Shown: positions 50,025 to 61,537, counted from the stretch's first letter. The stretch is 64,000 nt of DNA from Rhynchonema sp. JSB1_4 (GCA_030248065.1 JASAMV010002389.1:44107-108106); one strand, 5' to 3'. Numbers and translations are program-made. The notes: generated by a model from the sequence alone, not told the origin.

Positions 50025-50332
50025 CCCATACCATACCCAGGCCTTTGCATTGCAATCAACCACTGTACCACCAAAAAAGCCTGCCTTGCCTGCACTGCAA
50101 TCAACCTACCAGAGGTCGCAATCGGGCCGGCCCGAGCTCGGGCCGGGCCGCGATTTTGGGCTTTTGGCTCGGGCCGGGCCGGGCCGGAGATTTGGAGGGT
50201 CGGGCCGGGCCGGGCCGGGCACCCCGGCCCGAAGCTTCTGAAGTGACTTATTTTACTGAAAAAGTAGGGTTTTTTTTGTCAAAAAATACTAAAATTTCTG
50301 ACGGATTTGGCAAGTAAGTGATCAGCATTGTC

Positions 50333-51145
50333 CAGTGGTGTGGCTACCCAGGCGTGCAATCAACCTACTGACCACCAGAAAGGCCTGCAGTCAAGCTACC
50401 TACTGTACCGGCCGAGCTTGGGGGGGAATAAAATTTTTTATGTCTAAATTTAGATGAAAATGCACTCTAAAACCCTCATTTCGCGCGCAGCGCGCGGGAT
50501 TTTCGATTATTTGGAGTGAAAAATATCGATTTTATACCATTTTGAGCCAAAAATAGCAACCTACTATGCCAGCCGGGGGTGGCGACCTACCTACTGTACC
50601 AGGATGGCGCGTCATCTACCTTACCTACCTGCCAGTGCTGTGGCTGGGGGCGGGGGGGGGGGGGGGGGGGGCCGCCCCCCGCCGGCCCCCCCCAATGGTG
50701 CCCTACCCGCCCCGGCCTGGTACGCTACCCCCCTACCCGCCCCGCTCTGGTACCCTACCCCCCTACCCGCCCCGCCCTGGTACCCTACCCGCCCCGATTT
50801 TTACCCCCAAAATGCCCATTTTTCGGTCAAAAATGCCCAAATTTCCACAGAAAACCCTAAAAAGTTCAAATAATCTCGCGCTGCGCGCGATATATGCGCT
50901 TTTTAGTTCATAAAAACAGGCACCCGAAAAAACTTGTATTGTACCCTACCCGCCCCGAAAAATGTTCCCCCCTCCCCCCCCCAAACCGGATTTCCCCCCC
51001 CCAAAATCCCAGGTACACTACCCCCCTCCCCGCCCCGATTTTTTCCACCTGTGTACCCTACCCGCCCCGCAAAAGTAGCCACAGCACTGCTACCTACTGT
51101 ACCTAGGGGGGGGAACCCCCACCCCCACCCCCAGCCACACCATTG
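50333..51145. mobile_element. hAT-like element L2 nested in L1
   Basis: Starts cagtggtgtggctaccc and ends agccacaccattg. Flanks are gcattgtc (50325-50332) and gtattgtc (51146-51153), 7 of 8 matching. Internal hairpin cgcgcgcagcgcgcg near 50491. Confidence 0.85.
50633..51089. mobile_element. hAT-like element L3 nested in L2
   Basis: Starts cagtgctgtggctggg and ends gtagccacagcactg. Flanks are ctacctgc and ctacctac, 7 of 8 matching. Hairpin cgcgctgcgcgcg near 50877. Same subfamily as 47855-48735 and 48745-49191. Confidence 0.85.
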
Positions 51146-52087
51146 GTATTGTCTATCTGGCGACTTTTTCATGGAAAACAATGAATTTTCAACCAAAAAA
51201 ATAGATTCAAAAATCGCAAAAATTATGACAAAAATTGGGTTAAAATCTGAGCCAAAAATTCGGGCCGGGCCGGGCCGGAGATTTGGGTGTTCGGGCCGGG
51301 CCGGGCCGGAGATTTGGGGGTACGGGTCGGGCCGGGCCGGGCCGGAGATTTGGGGGCTCGGGCCGGGCCGGGCCGGCCAAACCCGGCCCGATTGCGACCT
51401 CTGCAACCTACTTACTGTACCGACCGGCCAAGCTAGGGGGGTCATCCGGGAACGGGTGGGGGAATTAGGCGGTGGGGGGGTGGGGGGTGGGGGAGGGGTG
51501 GGGGAATTAGTGCGACTGAATCTACCTACCTACCCCCTTCCCCCAGCTGCAACAGTGAAAACAAGTGTTCTGCAGAAAATTTTTGAATTTTTTTCAGCTT
51601 TTTGGACTTTTTCAGTTTTCGGCCCTTGAAAATTGGCTGACCGGGCCGGGCCGACCTCAAGCCAAAACGGGCCGGGCCGAGCCGACCTGCAGCCCTCCAC
51701 CGGGCCGGGCCGGACTTTTCGCCGACCGGGCCGGGCCGGACTTTTTGCCGACCGGGCCGGGCCGGGCCTATACTGTCATAAAGAACCGTTTTTTATTTTT
51801 CGTGGAAAAAAACGGTTTTTTTTCGAAAAAAAACTGTTTTTTTTTCCAAATACTTTTCCAGTACTTAAGAACGTAATTTCGAAAAATATAACAATTTCAG
51901 TGCAAAATTTGTTCGAAGTGACGAGAGTGCTCTTGAAGAGTGTTGAAGTCAGTCGAAAACACTTGGTTTACACGCTTTTTGGCCCATTTTGGGTCGGTTA
52001 ATTTTTGTGCTCGAGCCAATTTTTCACTGAAATCGAAAAACTCATCAGTTTTGCATTACAATTTTTTGGAAAAATTGGGATAAAGTA

Positions 52088-52941
52088 CCGTATTGTCGGA
52101 AATAGAACCCCCCATTAATTGACCCCCCCCATTAATTGAACCCCCCCTAAATGGCTCGAAATCAAAAATAGAACCCCCCCATTAATTGACCCCCCCCCAT
52201 TAATAGAACCCCACCCCCAACCTTCACCGTACCACAGATTAGTGGTATGGTAAGGCTGTGTTGTTGTGTCAAACGTTGTTTAAGCTTGCGTACACAACAG
52301 AAAGCAGCTTTCTAAGCAGTGTAGTGGCAGGCCCATGTGTGGGAGGTAAGTATGATGCGGGGTTGGGACCGGAAGCGTGAGAGGTATGATTTTGGTCACC
52401 CAAAAAGGCGAAAAAACACCGTTTTTGTGATACAATTTTGGCCAAAAATTGAGGTAAAAATAGTACATTTTCAAAATTTTCGCCGAAAATCGCCTAAAAA
52501 TAGGTATTATGGGTGGGTTTGCGCGCGGAGCGCGCGATTTTTGGGAAAATAAGGTCGAAAAACACCGATTTTTGCCTTAAAAAGGTATAAAATTGCTTGT
52601 GAGAGGTATGATTTGGAGTTGTGAGAGGTAAGTACTCAACCCCCCCCCAACCCCCCCCCTCGGGTTTTGTGGTAGGTAAGTACTGAGAGGGGGGGGGTAA
52701 CCCCCCCCCCAACCCCCCCCCCAGCCACTACTATGATTCTAAGAATAATTGCCGATGTTTAAGTTAGAAAATACCGAAACCAATCCATTTTTATGGGCAT
52801 TCTTAACCATGATTTTTTTCGTTGGGGGGTCCAAATGAAAAATATAACCCCCCCAATAATTGACCCCCCCATAAATTGAACCCCCCCAAAATGACCCCAG
52901 TGAAAAAATAGACCCCCCGGGTTCTATTTCCGACAATACGG
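52088..52941. mobile_element. Pogo/mariner-like element P2, TA-flanked
   Basis: Same termini as P1 (ccgtattgtcggaaatagaa), flanked by TA (52086-52087, 52942-52943). It is interrupted by the hAT-like element 52317-52735; without that it would be about 430 bp. Confidence 0.88.
52317..52735. mobile_element. hAT-like element nested in P2, 8-bp TSD
   Basis: 419 bp from cagtgtagtggcaggc to agccactactatg. Flanks are tttctaag (52309-52316) and attctaag (52736-52743). The matching uninterrupted site is in P1 around 49317-49345. Hairpin gcgcgcggagcgcgcg near 52522. Confidence 0.9.
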
Positions 52942-53476
52942 TACCGATATTTTTCCGATCAAAAACCGAAAAGCTACCCACGGAAAAATAAATGGAAAAG
53001 TATTCGGGTCTCGGAAAAAAACGGTTTTTTTCGGTTTTTTTTTTCGGAAAAAAACCGGTTTTTTTCCGCCTGCCAGCCAGTATAGCCGGGCCGGGCCGAC
53101 TTTACCCGGCCCGTTTCCAATTCCGATCTCTGGTCTGGAGCAAAACGTGAACCTGAATCTCTCCTTATTTCACGGGGAGGAACGATAACGATTAATCAAG
53201 AACCGTAAAACCAAGTATTGATAAAAAAGGAGATGCGTAGTGTTAATTCTTTGGGGGTGCTGTATTCCGGGGGCTCTGTTATTCACTGGCACTGACCTGA
53301 ATCTGACAAAGTTACTGCCCAAAAATACACCTAAAATGCTTTCGAATGGGGATTTATTCTCTAATAATCGGACATATTCATGTATATTCATCAATCAACA
53401 CAGAGTGGTATTCAATATATCATGCAATGGAGCGACAAACGGTGCATACAAGCTGCCTGTGGACAACTATCAAGCC

Positions 53477-54272
53477 CAGGGTTGGAAAAATTTTTTAAAT
53501 GTTTTATTTATAAAAAAGGCTCAGATTCGGGTAAATTTGACCACATTTACCTAAAAAACGCGCAAAAACGCGAAAATATGCAACTTTAATTGACATTGGC
53601 ATTGACATTTGGTTTGCATCACTTTTGAAGGTGTTTACATCATATCGGTACGATCCAACAGTCTGTGCTTGATGTGGACCGATGATTGTTGCTCTATATG
53701 GTATCAGACACAACAGTTTGAGGTCGAATAAGCAACATTTACTCATAAACAGCACAGGATTCAGATTATGAGCTGCAGAGACACTTGTCGGGCCGCTGAA
53801 TCAGTCGCATCTGATCGACTTGGAGCTGTCCGATGGAGTATGACATCGAAGTTCCACGTCGGTACATGCATACTTTGTCTCATGTATCACGGCAAGGTAT
53901 AATAACCACATCATTTGAGGCATCTTAGGTTCCAAATACAGTACATGCACCAAAAGTGATTTTGTGAGGAAAATTTTTCGACCCTTGAGAAAAAATGACA
54001 AAAAATAACCCCCAAAGATGCATTTTTGGACGTTCTAGAACATTTTGCTCCCCCAAAAATTTAAAAAAATTTTTTTATTTTTTTTTCAAAAACCTTTTTA
54101 AAAATTTTTTTTTAAAAAGAACATTGGAACAACCTACTTTGGAGGAGAATCGATTGTTGTGTTATACCACCGGAACAGAGCATCTGGGCGTTTTAAAAAA
54201 ACCGTTTTTAAAAAAACGGTTTTTTAAAGAAAACCATTTTTTGAAGAAAAAAACGTTTTTTGCCCAACCCTG
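53477..54272. mobile_element. hAT-like element, family E copy 1
   Basis: Starts cagggttgg and ends cccaaccctg. It shares several hundred bases with the copy at 59707-60361 but has about 160 extra bases near its right end. The flanks (atcaagcc and actgtcgc) do not match, so this may be a composite or rearranged copy. Confidence 0.75.
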
Positions 54273-55210
54273 ACTGTCGCATGCATCCAGTGCGGCATCA
54301 ATCCGATGATTGGGCATGCCGCAGATCAGACAGGTATGGCTGATGACAGTGCCTTGGTGGTGCACCAGGACATCGTCAAACTCCCATGATCACGTGATCT
54401 CAAAAAAAACTCATAACCGATCTTGTGCGTGAGTTGGAGTCAAAGTGCGGCTATCTGATGCACTCGCACTGGCGATGACTTCGTGTGCAGTGGCCGTCTA
54501 CGAAGGTAGATCGAAACGGGCAGATCCACACTGAAGGATGAAAAAAGCTGAGAAAACACCAATGGTCAACAATTCCACTTTTTTCATTCAGGTCATTTTC
54601 TTGTTTCATGCAAGTAACATGCAAAACAAAAAAACAAATAAAGCAGAACAGAGCCGGAGAAAGCAAGCCAAAAGATATCCATGCCGTGCGTCAGGTAAAC
54701 TCACACAAATTCCACTTTGCTCGAAGCCGGACGACGCGACTGGCGTTGTTTGGTGATGCGTTCGAAGCAAAAGAAGCAGCACAACCCAGAAGTGGACGAG
54801 ATCACAATGTGGGATAACAATTATCCCAACTCGCCCATCAACCAGGTCACACTGCTGCTCGCCTCGTCGTGGGTCATCGGAGCCCTGGAACGTGGAAAGA
54901 CAAGGTTGATCTCAGACAGATACATATGTGCGCACTAGCGTGAAATACAAAGCATGAAACCCCTAATAAAAACATAACTCTTACCAGGGTCTCGGCCACT
55001 GGCTGCATTAACCGTCATCAGCTGTTCCCTTCACGGTAGATCGATCTGCGGATTTAGAAATGCATGTTAAAATTAATGTCAGGTTATAAAATGCGGGAGA
55101 ACAACGAACCATTGATTTTCCAATTCAGGTTTGTCGTTGAGCTTGGTGGAGTGAGGTCACATACACGGGGTGAGGTCACATACACGGGACACACGGGTGA
55201 AAGCGACACA

Positions 55211-55521
<311 letters not shown>

Positions 55522-55831
55522 CGCAACGCACGCACACCGTGCACACCACAAGTCGGGGGGGGTGTTGAATATCAGGTTGAAACATCACCCAGCTTTGCTT
55601 GGGGTTGTTGCGATGATCCCGAAGTGTCAGTCACATGGACGAATAGTGTGGCACGTGTGAACGAATGAACGAACGAACAGAAAACACATCAAGCTCACCT
55701 TTTACTTTCAAACCTCAGCAATATAAACCTGCGCTCGCGTGCGGCTGACGTTGCGCGGGACTGACTGCATTCCTGGGGACGTTGAACTGACACCTGAGAA
55801 TGATCGCTACATAGTAATTTACTGATATGTG

Positions 55832-56020
55832 AAGGCAAACTACGCCAACACGAGCCCGATTTCGGAGCTGGCAAAATGGTGAAACATTCAGACGTGGCTG
55901 CTGATTTGGGAAACGTTACACGTTGTGGAATACAACGTGGAGCATGATGATTTTCTCTTTCTTTGAGTTTTGCAAGTTCACCACCTCCGAAATCGGGCTC
56001 GTGTTGGCGTAGTTTGCCTT
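55832..56020. mobile_element. Palindromic MITE, family W copy D (most complete)
   Basis: 189 bp. Inverted termini of about 38 bp start aaggcaaactacgccaacac. The core is gtgaaacattcagacgtgg. No convincing target duplication. Confidence 0.85.
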
Positions 56021-57008
56021 TATTTCTTGCTATCTGCTGTTATGCTCGGGGTCAGCTTAGAAACGAAATGTAAAGAAAACACCTCAAGATACGTAAACAT
56101 ACATGGTCAACTAGCGGATCAAATGAAAAATTTCACAGGGCAAACGGGGCAGGCCCAAAAAGCTCATCATCTACCTGTATCATGTGATCCAACGGTGTGC
56201 CTCACGACCTGCTTTAGCAAGCCACATCAATCAGGCTCCACCGACATCCTGACAGCAACCAAACGCCTGTGCCGGGATACGCTATGGAAAAAATAAAAAT
56301 GATTTAGTCATTCATTCATCTCAAGTATTGTTGGCTACACTCTTGTATCGACTTCTTTTTGTCAAGTGCCGCACATGGAAAGTTGCGCAGAATTAGACCA
56401 TGTCCGGGGGGTGCTCTGAAGCATGCGAACCGAACGCCCAATCGCAACCCCGAACGCATACCGCAGATGACACAACGGCCATGTCTAATCCCAGGATGTT
56501 CCCATGTGCGACATCCACCTTCCGAAGCTGCACCCAAGTGTTTCACAGTCCACCACTACCCTAATACCCACTGTATAAGATCATGAAACAGGAAAACACG
56601 CCCCTGGAGCAGCCATAATTGTGCGTCTGGTCCTGGTGTGCTGCGCATCCCAAAATCGTGTGCCGACATCCTGTTCTTCACGCCAACTGCACCTGCGCAT
56701 GTCACGTCCTCGTATGACGCCGTCATTGATGAAAATTGCTTGAATATCAAGGAAAATGATGTTTCCCTCATATTAACAGCAGCTTCTGCACTTACACACT
56801 GTGTGTTTGATTGGAGCCAGCATTATTGCACATTAGAAATAAAAACGATTCCCTGCCAACAATGCTATACCAGCCTACCTACCAATCGATGAACCTCAGG
56901 TCTCTAAATCGACACCGGCAGGCGCCCTACCGGCCAAACGCGCAAAAGCTATTTATAATTTCAAATTTCAAACGTCATGACAAAATCATACAGTTGTCGA
57001 GACCATAC

Positions 57009-57480
57009 CTTGTTATCTGGTCCGTCATCGACGCACTGCTTGACTCTGCACACGTGTCCCTTGCTGGATCAGGCTCGATCAATTCAAAGTTATACGTAGC
57101 ACGTTCACGATGATCACCCGGTAGCTAGTCTGCGCACGCCGACATGGATCGACTTTGCCTGAAGTCAAGGAAAATGATGTTTCACACATGGGCGCACGCA
57201 CCTAATGTATTTGACAGCAGTAGTCATACTTGCCTATGTAATCAAAAACGTTCCTCTTTCGACCAAGCAATGTTTTTATTGTCAATTTTAAATCAATGAC
57301 TTTCAAAAATTTACAACACTGATGATAAAGTAAGAAGACCGTGCTAATGTAATGTTCAGAAGAAAACCGACATACCTTGTGCAGTGGTTTGATCGAAGGC
57401 TGTGACCTGTGGTCCTGGTCCCCGGCAATCGTAACAAACAAATCCGCATGACATTTGGATATAAATGTGATAGCGACCGG
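57009..57480 (-). CDS. Two candidate exons of an unrecognised minus-strand gene
   Basis: 57480-57376 is 35 codons in phase 0 between a good acceptor (ccacttgcag) and a consensus donor (aag followed by gtatgt), encoding ISKCHADLFVTIAGDQD and a basic tail. 57124-57009 is open in the same phase, encoding ATYNFELIEPDPARDTC and a Ser-rich end before another gtatgg donor; its acceptor is weaker. The two join in phase. No start, stop or further exon could be tied to them, and I do not recognise the product. They could be chance or remnants of a mobile element. Confidence 0.35.
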
Positions 57481-57616
57481 CTGCAAGTGGACAACGCGAG
57501 AACAAAAGAGAGCAAAATGAGAAAGGCGTCTGAAAGAGCCGTGGCTTAAACAGTATGTTGACTGTCTTGCACTCGCTGCAGTGAAGAAGAGAGATTATGT
57601 ATTTTTGTCCAGGCTG

Positions 57617-58312
57617 CAGGGTTGAAAAAAAATTTTTTAATTAACGAGCTTTTTTTAAAAAAAATTTTTTTTTGATTTTTTTTGACGAAATTTTTTTGAT
57701 TAGAAAAAGTGTTGCAAACGACTTTTCAGGATAAATGAAATCGATGCAACATATTTTTCAAAAATTGGAAAATTTTCGCCTGAGACCAAACTTGTGTGGT
57801 GGGTGACACGCGGTATAATAGTATTGTGCAGATACTATGGTCTCCTACCAGTCTGAGGTTGATGTTGACTAACGAATGTATTGTAGCATGCCGTACAACG
57901 TATTTTAATGCATCTAATGCCGTATATCTGATATACGACGATCAAAATATCGATTACAGCCCAAATCTTGCGTGTCAGATCGACTTTACGCGCCCGGTTT
58001 TGCACCAGACCTGCATTATATATACATGTGTAGTAGCATGCAGTAGTACATTATCGGTGCCACATCACTATAAAAGACCAGCCCGCGCATCCCTGTACGG
58101 ATTTGGGGACAATACAGGGCGCCGCAGGCGCGATTTTGGAAAAATTGTCCCGTCCACAGAAAAAAAGTGCCAATTTTTTGCCTCAAAAAAAGGCCATTTT
58201 TGGAGGTTTCAGCCCATTTTGGGCAACTTTTTTATTAAAAAAAAGCAAAATCTGAGTTTCAAAAAATTAATTAATTATTAATTGATTAACCACTTTTTTT
58301 GAAACAACCCTG
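57617..58312. mobile_element. hAT-like element, family E copy 2, 8-bp TSD
   Basis: 696 bp from cagggttgaaaaa to gaaacaaccctg, flanked by the perfect duplication ccaggctg (57609-57616, 58313-58320). The interior is A/T homopolymers and one gggcgccgcaggcgcg hairpin near 58118. No ORF. Confidence 0.92.
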
Positions 58313-58320
58313 CCAGGCTG

Positions 58321-58846
58321 TTTGTTTGATCCTCGCCCAAATACGCGTGTTGCTTATGCGTAAGTGTTTTTTTTTCAAATTTCTTTCGTTGCGTGTCGGT
58401 GCCTTGTAACAATGCACACAGCCTTATACCCACAAGTGCTGTGACCTGTCCACCTGTCCACATAATACGAAAATCAACAACGTGTGACATGGAACAAAAG
58501 TGTGCGCACCACAGGCAAAGGTTGTGTGTACCACTTACACGCGTTATTGACTCTCAGTAAAAACACACCGGGCATTAATTCAATTATGGACGATGTTTGT
58601 GGCAGGGGGAAACTAATGTCTATGGGCCGAGATTTGGGCCGGCCAAAAGTGATTGGACTTTTTCAGTTGTTTGTGTATGTGGTCGTTTTGACGTTTTTTG
58701 TTTTAAATATGGTGCCTACGAAGCAAATCGAGGGCTCCTTATTATCACATGTGGACGGTTTTGAGCACATCGGATGCGTGATGGTGGAGCAGTGGCTGAT
58801 CGGCGGAGGAGCAACGTCAAAAGTTCAGGTGTGCCCTCTAATCATA
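58321..58846. other. Sequence between two mobile elements, coding status unclear
   Basis: The plus strand is open for 134 codons (58484-58888), including a hydrophobic run LFVYVVVLTFFVLNMV, but the frame continues into the G2 element and lacks recognisable similarity. The minus strand also has a 70-codon frame ending inside E2. I make no call. Confidence 0.2.
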
Positions 58847-59071
58847 GGGTGCTATTTTCGAAACGGTGTAAAGGTGAGTTGGGTGTAAAGGTCGGTGTAA
58901 GCTCAATTGAAAGCTCGGTCGGTGCCAGCTCGGTGTAAACATGAAACATTGCCTGCTGTTAACGCGTAATGTTTCATGTTTACACCGAGCTTACATCAAC
59001 TGAGCTTTCGCCCGAGCTTACACCGACCTTTACACCCAACTGAGCTTTACACCGTTTCGAAAATACCACCC
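58847..59071. mobile_element. Palindromic element, family G copy 2, 3-bp TSD
   Basis: 225 bp, same structure as 33725-33950, flanked by ata (58844-58846, 59072-59074). Both copies begin gggtg and end caccc. Confidence 0.87.
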
Positions 59072-59706
59072 ATAATCGCACGCTCTCCACCTCGGTGCAC
59101 AAGTTTCCTGTTGTTCCCAAAACGTGCGCGCGCTGAACAACGTTGCTGTTCGCGTTAGCACATAACAAATTGAGGTCAAGCCAGCTGGGCTGGAAGTTGT
59201 CATCATCGCGTTAGGGTGCTCAACCACCCTCCGGTGGCGGTTACGTTTCCGAGAATTTGGGCCAATTTAATCAAATGCAAGAAAAATGTTGAACCTCAAT
59301 AATTCTGCAACACAGTGTCTGTACGATGAAGATTTATGGACACAAGGCCCCGCCCCCAGGAACTACACTGGTCCCACTTCCCACTCACCACATATATACT
59401 TATGCAACCAGTACCTTGCAGTAACTCCATTTTTGTATTACTTGTTATCAGCTCTTGATTTTGAGCATAGATGATGTGCTATGTGTTGGGAACGGAGCAC
59501 CATTTTTAGTCTGTTACTATTCCACACGACGGTGTTTGCGGATCTCTCGGATCGCTTAATAGACCGCGATTCACGAGGCTAAGTGCAGGAAAAATTATTG
59601 ATCCTGGTAGAACTTTTCAAGATCTACAAGTTCTTTCTCAAGAAGGTGATATCGACGACGCAAAAATGATGTTTCATTTGCAAGATTATAAAAGTAAGTT
59701 TGTGAC

Positions 59707-60361
59707 CAGGGTTGGAAAAAAATTTTAAACAAGTTTTTTAAAAAAATTCTTAAAAAAAATTTTTTTTTAAAGTTTGAGATTCGGGGAAATTTTTTACCAA
59801 ATTTGCCTAAAAAACGCGCAAAAACGAGAAAAAATACAACTTTAATTGACAAGTCACTTTCGTGACTTGGTTTGCATCACTTACTGTATGATGGGTGTTT
59901 ACGTCATTACGGTGCGATCCAACAGTCTGTGCTTGATATGGACCCATGATTGCTGCTCTGTGGTATCAGACACAACAGTTTGTTGTCGACTAAGCAAGAT
60001 TCACTGATAAACCACACAGAATTGAGAATATTAATCCAAGCTGTACAAATACTTGTCGGGTAGCTGAATCAGTCGTATATGACCGACCTGATGGGGTATG
60101 ACATCGAAGTAGCGTGAGGTACATGCATACTGTGTCCCAGGTATCACGGGAAGGTATAATAACATCATTTGGGGTATCTTAGATACGAAATACATGCCCC
60201 AAAGGTGATTTTGTGAAGAAAATTTTTCGGCCCTTGAGAAAAAATGACAAAAACTAACCCCCAAAAAGGCCATTTTTGGACGTGTTAGAACATTTTGTTC
60301 CACCGAAAAGATTTAAAAAAATTTTTTTTAATTTTTTTTAAATTTCTTTTGCCCAACTCTG
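59707..60361. mobile_element. hAT-like element, family E copy 3, 8-bp TSD
   Basis: 655 bp from cagggttgg to gcccaactctg, flanked by the perfect duplication tttgtgac (59699-59706, 60362-60369). Confidence 0.92.
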
Positions 60362-60471
60362 TTTGTGACAGTTAACTTCAGCGCGGAAAATGACGCCGAT
60401 CTATACCAAGCTCGTCGTGTCTATGTATAGGATCAAAGGTTTTTGTTAATTGCTATATCTACGGCATCTAC

Positions 60472-60720
60472 AGTAATCCCGTGATACCCAACACTAAATG
60501 CCTTTTGGTCCCTAGCGCCATAACTAGGAAAGCCGACCTTTGCCACGCTAATCAAGAAGCGTGGTTTTCCAAAGTAGAACCCCATCCACGATTGGCCCAC
60601 TATTCGGTAACATTCGGAAACAATTTGGGGCAAACGTGTTTCAAAATTTCGCCAACTAAACAAACAGTCTGCCGTTTTTATAACGACATGATCAGGACAT
60701 GGAATATTTTGTCACCTTAA
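60472..60720 (+). other. Possible terminal exon, unrecognised
   Basis: An open stretch of about 80 codons after a plausible acceptor (ggcatctacag), ending at a stop at 60718-60720, with five Cys and mixed composition (for example YSVTFGNNLGQTCFK). There is no partner exon and no family recognition. An overlapping minus-strand frame of similar length exists, so neither is secure. Confidence 0.2.
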
Positions 60721-60813
60721 GAAGCTCCACTATCACATAGGGGCAGACCATGATCGCAAAGGACTTGTGCCTTGAGGGCAGCCTTATACCTGGCATAGGT
60801 GGTAATAAACGTA

Positions 60814-61059
60814 TATGCGGGTGTGCTTTGAGGGCACGGGGTGCACAAGTCCTTTGCTCTGTCTGCATTTGTGGCGCGTGAGGTTTCACCGGGACTATTC
60901 AGTCTCGCTCTGAAACTGTACCATCAGGTTTTTTGGGGCTAGCCCTGGCTGTCCGTCTAACTGACGAGACCCAGGCAGCCGCGGTATTAGACTTTGGGTC
61001 GAAACCGCAACCCCACCACGCGTCATATGCACCCCGTGCCCTCAAAGCACACCCGCATA
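60814..61059. repeat. 32-bp perfect inverted repeat
   Basis: 60814-60845 (tatgcgggtgtgctttgagg...) is the exact complement of 61028-61059. The minus-strand ORF of 122 codons across 60899-61267 overlaps this and the next inverted repeat. Confidence 0.85.
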
Positions 61060-61203
61060 GACCATGATCGCGTTCCAAGAATGACCTGTATGTGTGCCAC
61101 TCTAGAATGACGCTGAGTTGGACGTAAACAAGTACTGTGAATGTGGGCCACCGAAGGTGCATGACGCAATGGTTGCGCTTGTTCACGCGACACTGTGACG
61201 TAT

Positions 61204-61431
61204 ACTCTGACAATACTTTTGGGAGAAACTTTTCAAACGCGTTGCCTGATCCGTAAAGCACACGCAACTGGGGCAGTCAGCTGAGTTTCGTAGCATATCG
61301 CAAATCACTACGTTAGACTAGTGTGTTGAGCGGCTGGCAGTCACGTGACTGCTGCAGCTAATACACGCATAATGAGCTTTGCGGATCAGGCAACGCGTTT
61401 GAAAAGTTTCTCCCAAAAGTATTGTCGGAGT
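61204..61431. repeat. 56-bp inverted repeat with a 116-bp spacer
   Basis: 61204-61259 and 61376-61431 are near-perfect complements (core ggatcaggcaacgcgtttga). They end about 106 bp before the secreted-peptide start codon. This may be a mobile-element palindrome or a structured upstream region. Confidence 0.85.
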
Positions 61432-61537
61432 ACACAGTACACACCACGCTTCAAATTCTCTCTCTTCAGGTTTAGACGCGCAGTGATTGGTTTATTGTCC
61501 AAAATATAAACAAAACAACGATACTGGCACTGGCACC

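Larger units (their letters stand above)
50110..51403. mobile_element. gggcc-rich hAT-like element L1, 8-bp TSD, hosts two nested elements
   Basis: Termini cagaggtcgcaatcgggcc and its complement, with the perfect duplication caacctac (50102-50109, 51404-51411). The subterminal regions are gggccgggcc repeats. It contains L2 (50333-51145), which in turn contains L3 (50633-51089). Confidence 0.92.
51769..53084. mobile_element. Family M copy 4, 8-bp TSD, hosts P2
   Basis: Ends tatactg and cagtata with the perfect duplication gccgggcc (51761-51768, 53085-53092), inserted into a gggcc-rich element. Its left and right parts match the other M copies; the middle is the TA-flanked element P2 (52088-52941). 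Confidence 0.85.
46675..53131. repeat. Transposon nest with long G/C runs, no genes
   Basis: The interval is made almost wholly of non-autonomous elements inserted into each other, listed individually. Simple units recur: ccctacccgccccg, gggccgggcc, homopolymer G or C up to more than 20 bases (for example about 50652-50671), and a..ccgttttt blocks. Left termini such as cagaggtcgcaatcgggcc also occur without partners (about 47254). Long ORFs of Gly, Pro or Thr-Pro here are composition artefacts. Homopolymer lengths may be unreliable. Confidence 0.85.

Noticed and set aside
47862..51629. Gly-, Pro- and Arg-Pro-rich frames up to 231 codons
   Set aside because: They follow homopolymer G/C and gggcc repeats, occur in several frames at once, and cross the boundaries of transposons with clear target duplications.
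60899..61267. 122-codon minus-strand frame
   Set aside because: It overlaps arms of two inverted repeats and shows no family features; its openness is probably incidental, though a decayed element gene cannot be excluded.
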